A stretch of 5,823 nt of DNA, taken from Dehalococcoidia bacterium (GTDB lineage: Bacteria; Chloroflexota; Dehalococcoidia; SZUA-161). The translations under genes were made by a program, and so were the position numbers. The stretch spans positions 654,725-660,547 of the forward strand of contig CP070819.1 in the NCBI GenBank assembly GCA_020344295.1. Direction: 5' to 3'. Under the pieces are notes generated by a model that saw only the letters and a list, made by a program, of their open reading frames with translations, searched no databases and had not been told where the DNA came from. Each line of letters begins with the position of its first letter. Within the stretch, counting starts at the first letter, position 1. Shown here piece after piece: positions 1 through 5,650 of the stretch.

Positions 1-424
1 ATCCGAAGATGCCCGTTGTGATGCGCCCGGCCTCGCTCCGTAGGTTACGCAGCCGGAAAATATGGTGTGCCATTAACGCAGGGATCCCGATTATAATTGC
101 ATTTACCCCCAGGGTTGTCAGCCCTCCATGCTGAAACATAACTGCCTGGAAAAACAGCCCGATAAGAATTGCGGGAAAGGCATAGTAGCCTAGGATAACA
201 CCTAATAGGCCGTTCAATATAAGATGCACGCTGGTGGGAGGAACCGGTATGTGGATCCAGGAGACAACGAAGAAAGCAGCCGTAAGTATCGCGGCCTTAG
301 GAATGTTCTCCCGGGAATTATTCTCCTGCTTTATTTTACGAAGGGAATACCAGGCAACGGGTGCGGCAGCGGCATACCCGGCTCCGCATACCGCTGCGGG
401 CAGAACACCATCGGGAATATGCAT
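1..424 (-). CDS. cbiM: CbiM/NikM, substrate-binding subunit of an ECF cobalt/nickel importer (3' end outside window)
   Basis: This integral membrane protein is the S component of an ECF-type transporter. It captures Co2+ or Ni2+ and works with a CbiQ-like coupling protein and a CbiO-like ATPase, neither of which is in the window. The visible 141 codons begin with the hallmark MHIPDG. In known family structures the metal is held by the N-terminal Met1 and His2 and by a His near residue 67; here the TSVHL segment places a His exactly at 67. The family motif FQHGGLTTLGVN follows at about 97-108. Hydrophobic helices are visible at about 7-26, 43-60, 66-97 and 104-122. The family usually has about 220 residues, so roughly 80 are missing beyond base 1. 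The start ATG (424-422) overlaps the upstream stop as TGATG, implying translational coupling. The protein cannot be assigned to Co or Ni from sequence alone. Confidence 0.95.
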   Translation of the reverse strand, partial: MHIPDGVLPAAVCGAGYAAAAPVAWYSLRKIKQENNSRENIPKAAILTAAFFVVSWIHIPVPPTSVHLILNGLLGVILGYYAFPAILIGLFFQAVMFQHGGLTTLGVNAIIIGIPALMAHHIFRLRNLRSEAGRITTGIFG

Positions 425-876
425 CAGGCCTTCCTTCGTAAGAAATAGAGTCCCGTACCTATAAATCCCCAGACAACACAGACAGACATCAGCGCAATCT
501 GACCCACGCCGTACCCTCCGGAGCTACCCGAAGCTGTTCCTCCATCACCAACAGGGATATGGACTATGTCTCCATGCCCTGCCTGGCGTACCTGGACATC
601 GTATGTACCAGCCATGGAGGTATCTGGCTTGAAGCTGTATCTTCCCTCGTCATCACAGATTCCGGTCAGCCATGGAGTACTGATATCATCCGGAGCATAT
701 ACCACTACCTGGGCACCCGACATCGGTTCGCCGCTTTCATACATAGCGACAATCTCAACCATCATATCAACTACGTACTCGATCTTTGCGCCATGGGCAT
801 GTACCTGCATCGTCAACACGAGACAGAGAACAGCAGTAATTATGATAACGGGAACTAGTTTCCATCTAATCCACAT
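424..876 (-). CDS. NikL/CbiL-like accessory subunit of the metal ECF transporter: signal segment, Ig-like domain, C-terminal membrane helix
   Basis: This 150-residue protein probably assists metal capture next to CbiM. A basic start (MWIRWK) leads into a hydrophobic stretch at 7-24. A signal-peptidase-like site V-H-A lies at 25-27, so cleavage would leave His28-Gly29 at the new N-terminus. Residues about 31-110 look like a carboxypeptidase-regulatory/Ig-like beta fold (GEPMSGAQVVVYAPDD, then a DEGRYSFKPD strand-turn, then QAGHGDIVHIPVG with His101 and His106). A Gly/Ser linker at 111-123 precedes a transmembrane helix at about 124-145 that ends in RRKA. Small proteins of this layout are known beside cbiM/nikM and are called NikL or CbiL-like. 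I chose the ATG at 876 because GGAGG (891-887) lies 10 nt before it. An in-frame ATG at 900 has no ribosome-binding site. The gene starts 29 nt after the lipoprotein stop and ends in a TGATG overlap with cbiM. The topology is clear; the exact family name is less certain. Confidence 0.8.
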   Translation of the reverse strand: MWIRWKLVPVIIITAVLCLVLTMQVHAHGAKIEYVVDMMVEIVAMYESGEPMSGAQVVVYAPDDISTPWLTGICDDEGRYSFKPDTSMAGTYDVQVRQAGHGDIVHIPVGDGGTASGSSGGYGVGQIALMSVCVVWGFIGTGLYFLRRKA

Positions 877-905
877 AATTGCGCTTCCTCCCCATACCAA
901 CAGGA

Positions 906-1667
906 CTACTCACAAAGGCAATGACAATGGCCCTCGCCGACATGGCCCAGGTGAAGCTCCGCCATGTTAATATCTACCTCACCATATTTAGACATATCGA
1001 TAAAAGGCTCAAACCCGATGGCGCCAAGGTTGAGATTATCATCCAGTGGTGTCTCAGCATCACCAAATATATGGTCGAAGTGGAACGTCATCTCCAGATC
1101 GGCGGTGCCACCGTCCGCGACCATGCCCTTGCGCTCATCTCCCACATATTCGCCGCAACTGTTTTCGCATTCCTCGTCGATGCTGATCGTAAAATCTACA
1201 ACCCGACCTTCTTTCTCGGCCGTCCCTGTCATAACCAGAGTATAACCAACAGCAGGCCCGGACACCGCCCTGACCAGTTTCCACGAGATTGCGTTGTAGT
1301 GGCCCACGGGTGCATCTGCACATTCATCTACTATTATAGGCGAGGCATTGGCTCCGTCCTCTGCCAGGTCCACCGTATATATATTATCCAGACTGATCCT
1401 GACCTTCCCGTCAATAGAACCATCTGATCGCGGTTCATACGGCGGATCAGTCTGATACGCCTTAATATCGGCTAATGTGATATACACATGATCGAAGTTG
1501 ATACTCCAGCCGTCTTTGGAAACAAAACCCTGTCTGACGAAGTCCTCTCCATTTGCGTAGAATTGAAGCGTTCCCGTTGTCGATTCATCCCCGCCGCAAC
1601 CGATAACAATGATACAAACAGAGGCCAATACTATGATGCATAAACTAGCTGTAGGCTTCCTGAACAT
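906..1667 (-). CDS. Surface/periplasmic lipoprotein with His/Cys-rich C-terminal tail, probable metal-binding component of the Co/Ni uptake operon
   Basis: This 253-residue protein is the first gene of the metal operon. A signal peptide (MFRKPTASLC, hydrophobic to residue 22) ends in the lipobox V21-I-G-C24, so Cys24 should be lipidated and the rest exported. The mature part is acidic and beta-rich. It has two near-repeated phrases, FDHVYITLADI (about 58-68) and FHFDHIFGD (about 193-201), plus Cys-containing DECADAP and DEECENSCGEY segments. The end is striking: His239, His242, His247, Cys248, His249, Cys250 and Cys252 fall within the last 15 residues, a plausible soft-metal site. I recall similar lipoproteins beside cbiM in anaerobes, but I cannot name the domain with certainty (possibly DUF4382-like). 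The start ATG (1667-1665) has GGGGAG at 1676-1671, only 3 nt away, which is tighter than usual. Function is inferred from the operon and the tail: extracytoplasmic Ni/Co capture or sensing. Confidence 0.8.
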   Translation of the reverse strand: MFRKPTASLCIIVLASVCIIVIGCGGDESTTGTLQFYANGEDFVRQGFVSKDGWSINFDHVYITLADIKAYQTDPPYEPRSDGSIDGKVRISLDNIYTVDLAEDGANASPIIVDECADAPVGHYNAISWKLVRAVSGPAVGYTLVMTGTAEKEGRVVDFTISIDEECENSCGEYVGDERKGMVADGGTADLEMTFHFDHIFGDAETPLDDNLNLGAIGFEPFIDMSKYGEVDINMAELHLGHVGEGHCHCLCE

Positions 1668-1803
1668 AATCTCCCCTAATACCGTCTATTCTAAATTTTC
1701 AGGAACCTCTCATGTGCATCTAAGGGTTTGTTTCAACCAAATGCATGATAATCCGATAAAATATCCATGCGCATCCCAATTAACAGTTTGCTACTCTTAG
1801 CTA

Positions 1804-1836
1804 ATGCAAATAAATAGTTATTGCAACTTTTTGCAG
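1804..1836. promoter_or_regulatory. Cluster of three TGCAA half-sites with an AT-rich hairpin at the start of the operon leader
   Basis: ATGCAA (1804-1809), TTGCAA (1821-1826) and TTGCAG (1831-1836) lie just downstream of the predicted transcription start. The first two form a hairpin: TGCAAATAA (1805-1813), a four-base loop, then TTATTGCA (1818-1825), giving 8 pairs with one bulged A. The second and third are separated by 4 bp on the same helix. TGCAA half-sites recall those of Fur-family nickel regulators (Nur), though the spacing differs from the N5 I remember. This could be an operator, an mRNA structure, or AT-rich coincidence. Confidence 0.25.
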
Positions 1837-1847
1837 TAGATTAATGT

Positions 1848-1876
1848 AAAATACCATACTGACAGATAGATGTCAA
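1848..1876 (-). promoter_or_regulatory. sigma70-type promoter of the metal-uptake operon
   Basis: Read on the minus strand, a perfect -35 TTGACA (1876-1871) is followed by a 17-bp spacer and the -10 TATTTT (1853-1848). TGG immediately precedes the -10, giving an extended -10. Transcription would start near 1841, leaving a leader of about 174 nt before the lipoprotein start. This is the best promoter match in the gap between the ferredoxin gene and the lipoprotein gene. Confidence 0.6.
1860..1875. promoter_or_regulatory. Operator-like dyad over the -35 box of the metal operon
   Basis: TGACA (1860-1864), six bases, then TGTCA (1871-1875) is a perfect inverted repeat. It covers most of the -35 box and part of the spacer of the predicted promoter. 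A dimeric repressor bound here would block RNA polymerase, which would suit metal-dependent control of an importer. One arm is partly the -35 box itself, so the symmetry may be accidental. It does not match the NikR sites I know, and no regulator gene is visible nearby. Confidence 0.3.
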
Positions 1877-1949
1877 TCTTACACAGACAGAAGATCGTCC
1901 AAGACCGGAGATATTGGAACAGATTTAATATTTGGCAGCCAGCTTTACT

Positions 1950-3074
1950 CTAGGCAAGCTTACCTATTACATCTTCGAGCTGCTTGGGATCGATCTCTCG
2001 CAACCCTGCCCGATCTCTCATCCAGTCCGGCATCGACTCCGGAGGAACGGGCATTTGAGCAGCCGGCCTTGATATTAAACTTATTGCTTCGTCAGGGCAG
2101 GTTGTAATGCACAGACCACACCCGAAACATCGCCTTTGATCCACATGACACAAGTTATCATCAACATAGATCGCGTTGAACTGGCACCGTTCCAAACACA
2201 ATTCGCAGCCGGTACACAGGTCCTCGTCCACACTTGCCATAAAAGACGACGGGGCAGTGGCGCTTAGGAGCCCATATTCAGATATACCCCGCAGAATGGC
2301 GCAGCTGCAAGAACAGCAGTTACACACGTAATACACCCCCCGCTGTGTATTACCGACGGTATGCACCAAGCCTGCCTCCTCTGACCGTTTCAGCACTTCC
2401 AGCGCTTCCTCCTTGGTTATGGCCTTTATGGTCCTGCTTTCGTCGAACGTACCTGGCCGCCGGCTGAAGATCATACAAACGTCCATCGGATGATCACACC
2501 CTTCACCGATCAGCTTCCTCTGTTTACGGCAGATGCAGTCCATTACTCCCCACGACTGTGCCTCTCCCAAGAGCTCCGATGCAAGCTCGTATGGCATCAC
2601 CTCAGTGTCTCCAGGCACATTCTGTTCAACAGGTATCACCCTCTGCACCGGCGGTTCTAGATCCAGCAGCTTATGGAATCCCTCTTTGTAGTATTCTTCA
2701 AATATCCTCGCCAGCTCTTCATCCATGTTCTCCAGCTGTAACTCGTAAATGCCTACTACGAATGGAATCAGGGCATAGCTTACTCCTTCTTTGCGTCGCT
2801 TCTCATGTATCAGCCCTCGTTCAGCCATGCCGCTTAGGGCAACTTCTAAATCCTGTGGATCCCCGCCGATGCGTTTAGCGATCTGGTCTGCAGATTCAGG
2901 TGTTAGCGTCAGCTTAAGAGCCAGTGCAGCCTCCTCCGGCGTGAAAAGCTTGGCCAGCAATTTCAACTCCACTCCACTATCCGTAGCCGGATAGCCGTTA
3001 GGAACCGTATCCAAACGCTGAGCCAACTGCTTATATATGGGATCATCCCAATTACCCTTTAATGCCTCAGCCAT
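1950..3074 (-). CDS. wHTH-ferredoxin: winged-helix-like N-terminus, central Cys clusters and C-terminal 2[4Fe-4S] ferredoxin domain
   Basis: This cytoplasmic iron-sulfur protein of 374 residues probably moves electrons or senses redox state; its partner and pathway are unknown. Residues about 35-100 look like a winged-helix fold (LFTPEEAALALKLTL, then helix-turn-helix, then ERGLIHEKRRKEGVSYAL). A first Cys group comprises C180, C182, C193 and C200, in CICRKQ and the following GCDHPMDVC. A second is the dense CNCCSCSC with C251, C253, C254, C256 and C258. The C-terminal domain has two classical motifs: C287-C290-C293-C297 and C316-C319-C322-C326-Pro. Proteins of this layout are, from memory, common in anaerobic Desulfobacterota and Chloroflexota and annotated only as 4Fe-4S binding. 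I chose the ATG at 3074, 9 nt after AGGAGG (3089-3084). A GTG directly before it (3077) is 6 nt from the same site and is equally possible. There is no signal peptide. The gene is divergent from the amidase gene, with no operon partner in the window. Confidence 0.88.
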   Translation of the reverse strand: MAEALKGNWDDPIYKQLAQRLDTVPNGYPATDSGVELKLLAKLFTPEEAALALKLTLTPESADQIAKRIGGDPQDLEVALSGMAERGLIHEKRRKEGVSYALIPFVVGIYELQLENMDEELARIFEEYYKEGFHKLLDLEPPVQRVIPVEQNVPGDTEVMPYELASELLGEAQSWGVMDCICRKQRKLIGEGCDHPMDVCMIFSRRPGTFDESRTIKAITKEEALEVLKRSEEAGLVHTVGNTQRGVYYVCNCCSCSCAILRGISEYGLLSATAPSSFMASVDEDLCTGCELCLERCQFNAIYVDDNLCHVDQRRCFGCGLCITTCPDEAISLISRPAAQMPVPPESMPDWMRDRAGLREIDPKQLEDVIGKLA

Positions 3075-3099
3075 CACTCAGTTCCTCCTGTAAACTTTA

Positions 3100-3119
3100 T
3101 TTATAGTATGAGCTTCATA
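3100..3119 (-). promoter_or_regulatory. Candidate -10 box and spacer dyad for the ferredoxin-type gene
   Basis: On the minus strand TATAAA (3105-3100) lies about 20 nt before the ribosome-binding site. Just upstream is a perfect inverted repeat, TATGA (3107-3111) and TCATA (3115-3119) separated by 3 bp. It sits where a promoter spacer would be. No good -35 hexamer is found at 16-18 bp. A TTGACA at 3166-3161 is too far away to pair with it. Weak basal activity with activation through the dyad is possible, but this is inference. Confidence 0.3.
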
Positions 3120-3232
3120 ACTACGTATATATATTTATGATCGCAGGACATGATGTCTTCTGTCAAATCTATACACCAGGGGATTGGCGAGTATTGACCA
3201 AGCCATGCAACACAACGATTACCGACGTTAGT

Positions 3233-3261
3233 TTGACAAACACTGATAGCGGTGATATAAA
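3233..3261 (+). promoter_or_regulatory. Near-consensus sigma70 promoter upstream of the amidase gene
   Basis: TTGACA (3233-3238) is followed by exactly 17 bp and TATAAA (3256-3261), with TGA just before the -10 (extended -10). This is the closest match to a sigma70 consensus in the window. Transcription would begin near 3268, about 187 nt before the amidase ATG. The transcript either has a long leader or serves an unseen small RNA. Confidence 0.6.
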
Positions 3262-3323
3262 GGCGACACCAGGGCTTTCCGGAACTCCACTGCATAAATA
3301 CTCTAAAATATCCACTCTATCAC

Positions 3324-3353
3324 TTGAGACCGATTTATCTTAGTGAATATATA
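3324..3353 (+). promoter_or_regulatory. Possible second amidase promoter
   Basis: TTGAGA (3324-3329), an 18-bp spacer and TATATA (3348-3353) would start a transcript near 3360, about 95 nt before the amidase ATG. The surrounding DNA is very A/T-rich, so a chance match is quite possible. Confidence 0.3.
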
Positions 3354-3454
3354 TTATTTAGTTACAGGAAATCCCCACTGATCTGAATTGATGGAACCAT
3401 TAACTAGTTCAAACCAGCAGATTGTGGTGTTTTCTCCCCAGGAGGATTAATAAT

Positions 3455-4888
3455 ATGGCAACCTTGGATATGTTCACCGACCTTGACGCTACAGCGCAGG
3501 CAGAACTAGTACGGCGAAAGGAAGTTAAATCGATCGAACTTGTTGACGCCGCCATAGAAAGGATTGAGCGTATTAATCCCATGATCAACGCGGTGGTCAC
3601 GCCAATATATGAACAAGCACGTTCCGCTGCTAAGGATCATCTTCCTGAAGGTCCGTTCACTGGCGTGCCCTTTCTGCTTAAAGATATTTTCGCTGCTTAC
3701 GAGGGTGTACGAATGACGTCAGGCTCAGCTTTTTTGCGTGATCATGTTTCCGATCATGACAGCGAGATTGTAGCTCGGTATAAGCGTGCGGGACTAATCA
3801 TTCTGGGAAAGGCCAATACGTCGGAGTTTGGACTTATCCCCACTACGGAACCACGCCTGTTCGGGCCTACATGTAACCCCTGGGATACAAGTCGAACCGC
3901 AGGAGGATCCAGCGGAGGTTCTGCTGCTGCAGTAGCTTCCGGTATGGTCTCTATCGCACACGGCAACGCTGGTGGTGGATCGATCCGTATTCCTGCCTCA
4001 TGCTGCGGCATTTTCGGGCTAAAGCCAACTCGGGCACGCACACCGGCTGGGCCTGACTTCGGCGATTTCCTGGGAGGACTGACGATCAATCATGTGCTGA
4101 CACGTTCCGTACGCGATAGTGCTGCACTTCTCGATGCCACCGCCGGTCCGGATGTCGGAGACCCGTACTGGGCTCCCCCGCCGGAACGCCCATTTGTGCA
4201 GGAGGTTGGGGCCAATCCCGGTAAGCTGCGCATTGCGTTTACCGTAGAATCGCCGACCGGAGCACCGGTAACTCCAGACTGTTTCCAGGCCGTGAAAGAA
4301 GCTGCTGCCCTATGCTCTGAACTGGGACACGAGATGGAAGAGGCGACTCCTGCAATTATTGCTGAGATGGTGATCCAGCCCTTCATTACCGTATGGGCAG
4401 CAGGGGCTGCGATGGCTGTGGACGGCCTGGCACTGCTGTCAGGCCGTATCGCGACTCCAGACGAATTCGAGCCACTAACCTGGGCTCTATGCGAAAAGGG
4501 ACGCAGTCACAACTCCGCGGAGTATTTGATCGCGGTGACGATGCTACAGCGTGTGGCACGTGAAATCGCACATTTCTTTATTGATTTCGATCTTTGGCTC
4601 TCTCCAACTCTTACCGAGCCACCTGTGACTTTGGGTACATTCGAATCTCCACCTGAAAACCCCATGAAGGGATTCGATCAGGCTGTACTATACTGCCCTT
4701 TCACGCCGATCGCTAATTTCACCGGTCAACCCGCGATGTCGGTGCCATTATACTGGACCGCTGATGGTCTGCCGGTAGGGACCCATTTAATGGGACGTTT
4801 TGGAGATGAGGCCACCCTGTTTCGACTGGCAGCACAGCTCGAGGAAGCACAGCCTTGGGCCAACCGGCGTCCGCCTTTATCTGCCTGA
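3455..4888 (+). CDS. Amidase-signature hydrolase, resembling the 6-aminohexanoate-cyclic-dimer hydrolase (NylA) type
   Basis: This 477-residue cytoplasmic enzyme should hydrolyse an amide or similar C-N bond by the Ser-cisSer-Lys mechanism; the substrate is unknown. The catalytic Lys76 is in [11 protein letters not shown]. The cis-Ser152 is in [12 protein letters not shown], and the nucleophile Ser176 is in [20 protein letters not shown]. The spacings of 76 and 24 residues agree with the family. Its length and the [13 protein letters not shown] wording recall NylA-like amidases rather than GatA, and no gatB or gatC is adjacent. One oddity: the family's usual Asp four residues before the nucleophile is Ala172 here (codon GCT). 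The ATG at 3455 is chosen because a perfect AGGAGG (3440-3445) lies 9 nt upstream. An in-frame TTG at 3422 would add 11 poorly supported residues. There is no signal peptide. The C-terminus ([15 protein letters not shown]) is typical of the family, so the gene looks intact. Confidence 0.93.
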   Translation: MATLDMFTDLDATAQAELVRRKEVKSIELVDAAIERIERINPMINAVVTPIYEQARSAAKDHLPEGPFTGVPFLLKDIFAAYEGVRMTSGSAFLRDHVSDHDSEIVARYKRAGLIILGKANTSEFGLIPTTEPRLFGPTCNPWDTSRTAGGSSGGSAAAVASGMVSIAHGNAGGGSIRIPASCCGIFGLKPTRARTPAGPDFGDFLGGLTINHVLTRSVRDSAALLDATAGPDVGDPYWAPPPERPFVQEVGANPGKLRIAFTVESPTGAPVTPDCFQAVKEAAALCSELGHEMEEATPAIIAEMVIQPFITVWAAGAAMAVDGLALLSGRIATPDEFEPLTWALCEKGRSHNSAEYLIAVTMLQRVAREIAHFFIDFDLWLSPTLTEPPVTLGTFESPPENPMKGFDQAVLYCPFTPIANFTGQPAMSVPLYWTADGLPVGTHLMGRFGDEATLFRLAAQLEEAQPWANRRPPLSA

Positions 4889-5029
4889 AATGCTACTGAA
4901 AGCAAAACTGATACTGAGTTAATAGAAGAACTGATGCCGGCGGCGCATCGCTTAAGAGAATAACCTCGCAGCAGATTGCAGGATCATTCACCACACCAAT
5001 CTCCGACCTCAGAAATCACTCTGGGAATG
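4889..5029. other. Convergent intergenic gap with a weak terminator-like hairpin
   Basis: The amidase and the 178-residue protein gene end facing each other across 141 bp. GATGC (4933-4937), a 7-base GC-rich loop and GCATC (4945-4949) form a short stem. On the minus strand this is followed by a moderately T-rich stretch, so it might end transcription of the rightward gene. A second imperfect stem, CTCAGA with TCTGGG (about 5008-5025), has no T-run. Neither is a convincing intrinsic terminator. The amidase frame stays open for 24 codons after its TGA. Confidence 0.3.
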
Positions 5030-5566
5030 CTAACGGAAAATATTGTAGATAAAAGCGACCGCAAGGATGGAGCCAAAGGCTGTACCGATTATACGAAATA
5101 CACCCCATCTCCTCTTGGAACCGGTCATGGCAAGGGCAAAGGCAAGAGATAAGGGGCCAAATATATGATTGACCAGTGCGCCAGGCAGTATCAAGACACA
5201 GGAAAGTATGTCGCAAGCCAGATTAAGCCTGCTTTGTCTAACATCGTATAATATTTCTTCCTCTGATTCCCAACTGGATACATCAGTTAGCCTTGAAATA
5301 CGCTTGAGGCTCAACTTCTCGTACTCGAGCCTAACATATCCCCGACTCTCTAAACTCAACCAGGCCTCCTCAAGTTCCAAAATCGTAGGAGGTCTTCCCT
5401 GTTCAACGACCAGCACATCCGGCTTCAGGGAATCATGCCTACGTCGCTCTCGATACAGCTTAGCCTTGAAATCAGGCCAGTCTTCTATTACACCACCAGC
5501 GCTATCCAGTAAGCGCACACATGCTTCCTCTATCCAGCCCAGCCTTACTCTGCCGTATCGTTCCAT
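5030..5566 (-). CDS. Unrecognised 178-residue protein with a soluble N-terminal half and hydrophobic C-terminal half
   Basis: I do not recognise this protein. Residues 1-113 are charged and helix-rich (MERYGRVRLGWIEEACVRLL, then ERRRHDSLKPD, then an ILELEEAWLSLESRGYVRLEYEKLSLKRI block). That block could be a small winged-helix or simple helical domain. Residues about 114-149 are a long hydrophobic stretch (one long or two short membrane segments). A basic SKRRWG turn follows, then a second clear transmembrane helix at about 157-176 ending in YNIFR. This suggests a membrane-anchored cytoplasmic domain with a C-terminal hairpin. The ATG at 5566 is the only usable start in this frame before an upstream stop, but it lacks a Shine-Dalgarno sequence. 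A good promoter stands about 55 bp upstream, which supports the gene being real. It is divergent from the ribbon-helix-helix-like gene. No function is inferred. Confidence 0.7.
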   Translation of the reverse strand: MERYGRVRLGWIEEACVRLLDSAGGVIEDWPDFKAKLYRERRRHDSLKPDVLVVEQGRPPTILELEEAWLSLESRGYVRLEYEKLSLKRISRLTDVSSWESEEEILYDVRQSRLNLACDILSCVLILPGALVNHIFGPLSLAFALAMTGSKRRWGVFRIIGTAFGSILAVAFIYNIFR

Positions 5567-5621
5567 TTTTCTGTAGCTTTCATGTGTATATTTACGCTTA
5601 CTATTTTGAACTATATGTCAA

Positions 5622-5650
5622 ATTATAAACATTACTTAAGTACATGTCAT
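5622..5650 (-). promoter_or_regulatory. sigma70-type promoter for the 178-residue protein gene
   Basis: On the minus strand ATGACA (5650-5645), five of six matches to the -35 consensus, is followed by 17 bp and a perfect TATAAT (5627-5622). Transcription would start near 5615, giving a leader of about 49 nt before the ATG at 5566. Confidence 0.6.

Larger units (their letters stand above)
1668..1949. other. Intergenic leader and promoter region between the ferredoxin-type gene and the metal operon
   Basis: No open reading frame with coding character lies in these 282 bp. The right part (1880-1949) follows the ferredoxin stop. It has only a weak inverted repeat, ATCTT (1876-1880) with AAGAT (1891-1895), and no T-run, so no convincing intrinsic terminator is visible and readthrough into the metal operon is possible. 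The left part (1668-1841) is the likely leader. It holds related CATGTGCAT, ATGCATGAT and CATGCGCAT words at about 1711-1719, 1741-1749 and 1766-1774. I found no cobalamin riboswitch B12-box. Confidence 0.6.
3078..3454. other. Divergent promoter region between the ferredoxin-type and amidase genes
   Basis: These 377 bp hold no gene with coding character. Besides the promoters listed separately, there is a perfect 11-bp palindrome GACATGATGTC (3147-3157) and runs of alternating A/T at 3125-3135 and 3346-3360. A 19-codon frame (3391-3450) ends four bases before the amidase start but lacks a ribosome-binding site. The size of the gap, with a strong promoter far from the amidase, leaves room for a leader RNA or small RNA. 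Confidence 0.55.

Noticed and set aside
224..464. Two overlapping plus-strand frames across the cbiM start
   Set aside because: The minus strand encodes an unmistakable MHIPDG CbiM start coupled to its upstream gene.
879..1427. 182-codon plus-strand open frame opposite the lipoprotein gene
   Set aside because: It has no ribosome-binding site and an unnatural composition. The opposite strand encodes a lipobox protein in an operon, so this is a shadow frame.
1805..1831. Hairpin followed by five T on the plus strand, resembling an intrinsic terminator
   Set aside because: No plus-strand gene lies upstream and the stem is AT-rich. It is better treated as part of the operon control region.
1668..1841. 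Cobalamin riboswitch in front of the cobalt/nickel operon
   Set aside because: I looked for the B12-box and the surrounding conserved words and found none.
3107..3119. TATGA/TCATA dyad as a NikR site
   Set aside because: The half-site resembles E. coli NikR's GTATGA/TCATAC, but the spacing is 3 bp instead of 16 and the gene is not a nickel transporter.
3754..4386. Long minus-strand open frames opposite the amidase (111 and 98 codons)
   Set aside because: They are antisense to the catalytic core of a clear amidase and lack ribosome-binding sites.
5169..5576. 135-codon plus-strand open frame
   Set aside because: It is Ser-rich, shadow-like and has no ribosome-binding site. The minus-strand gene has a consensus-like promoter and believable membrane helices.
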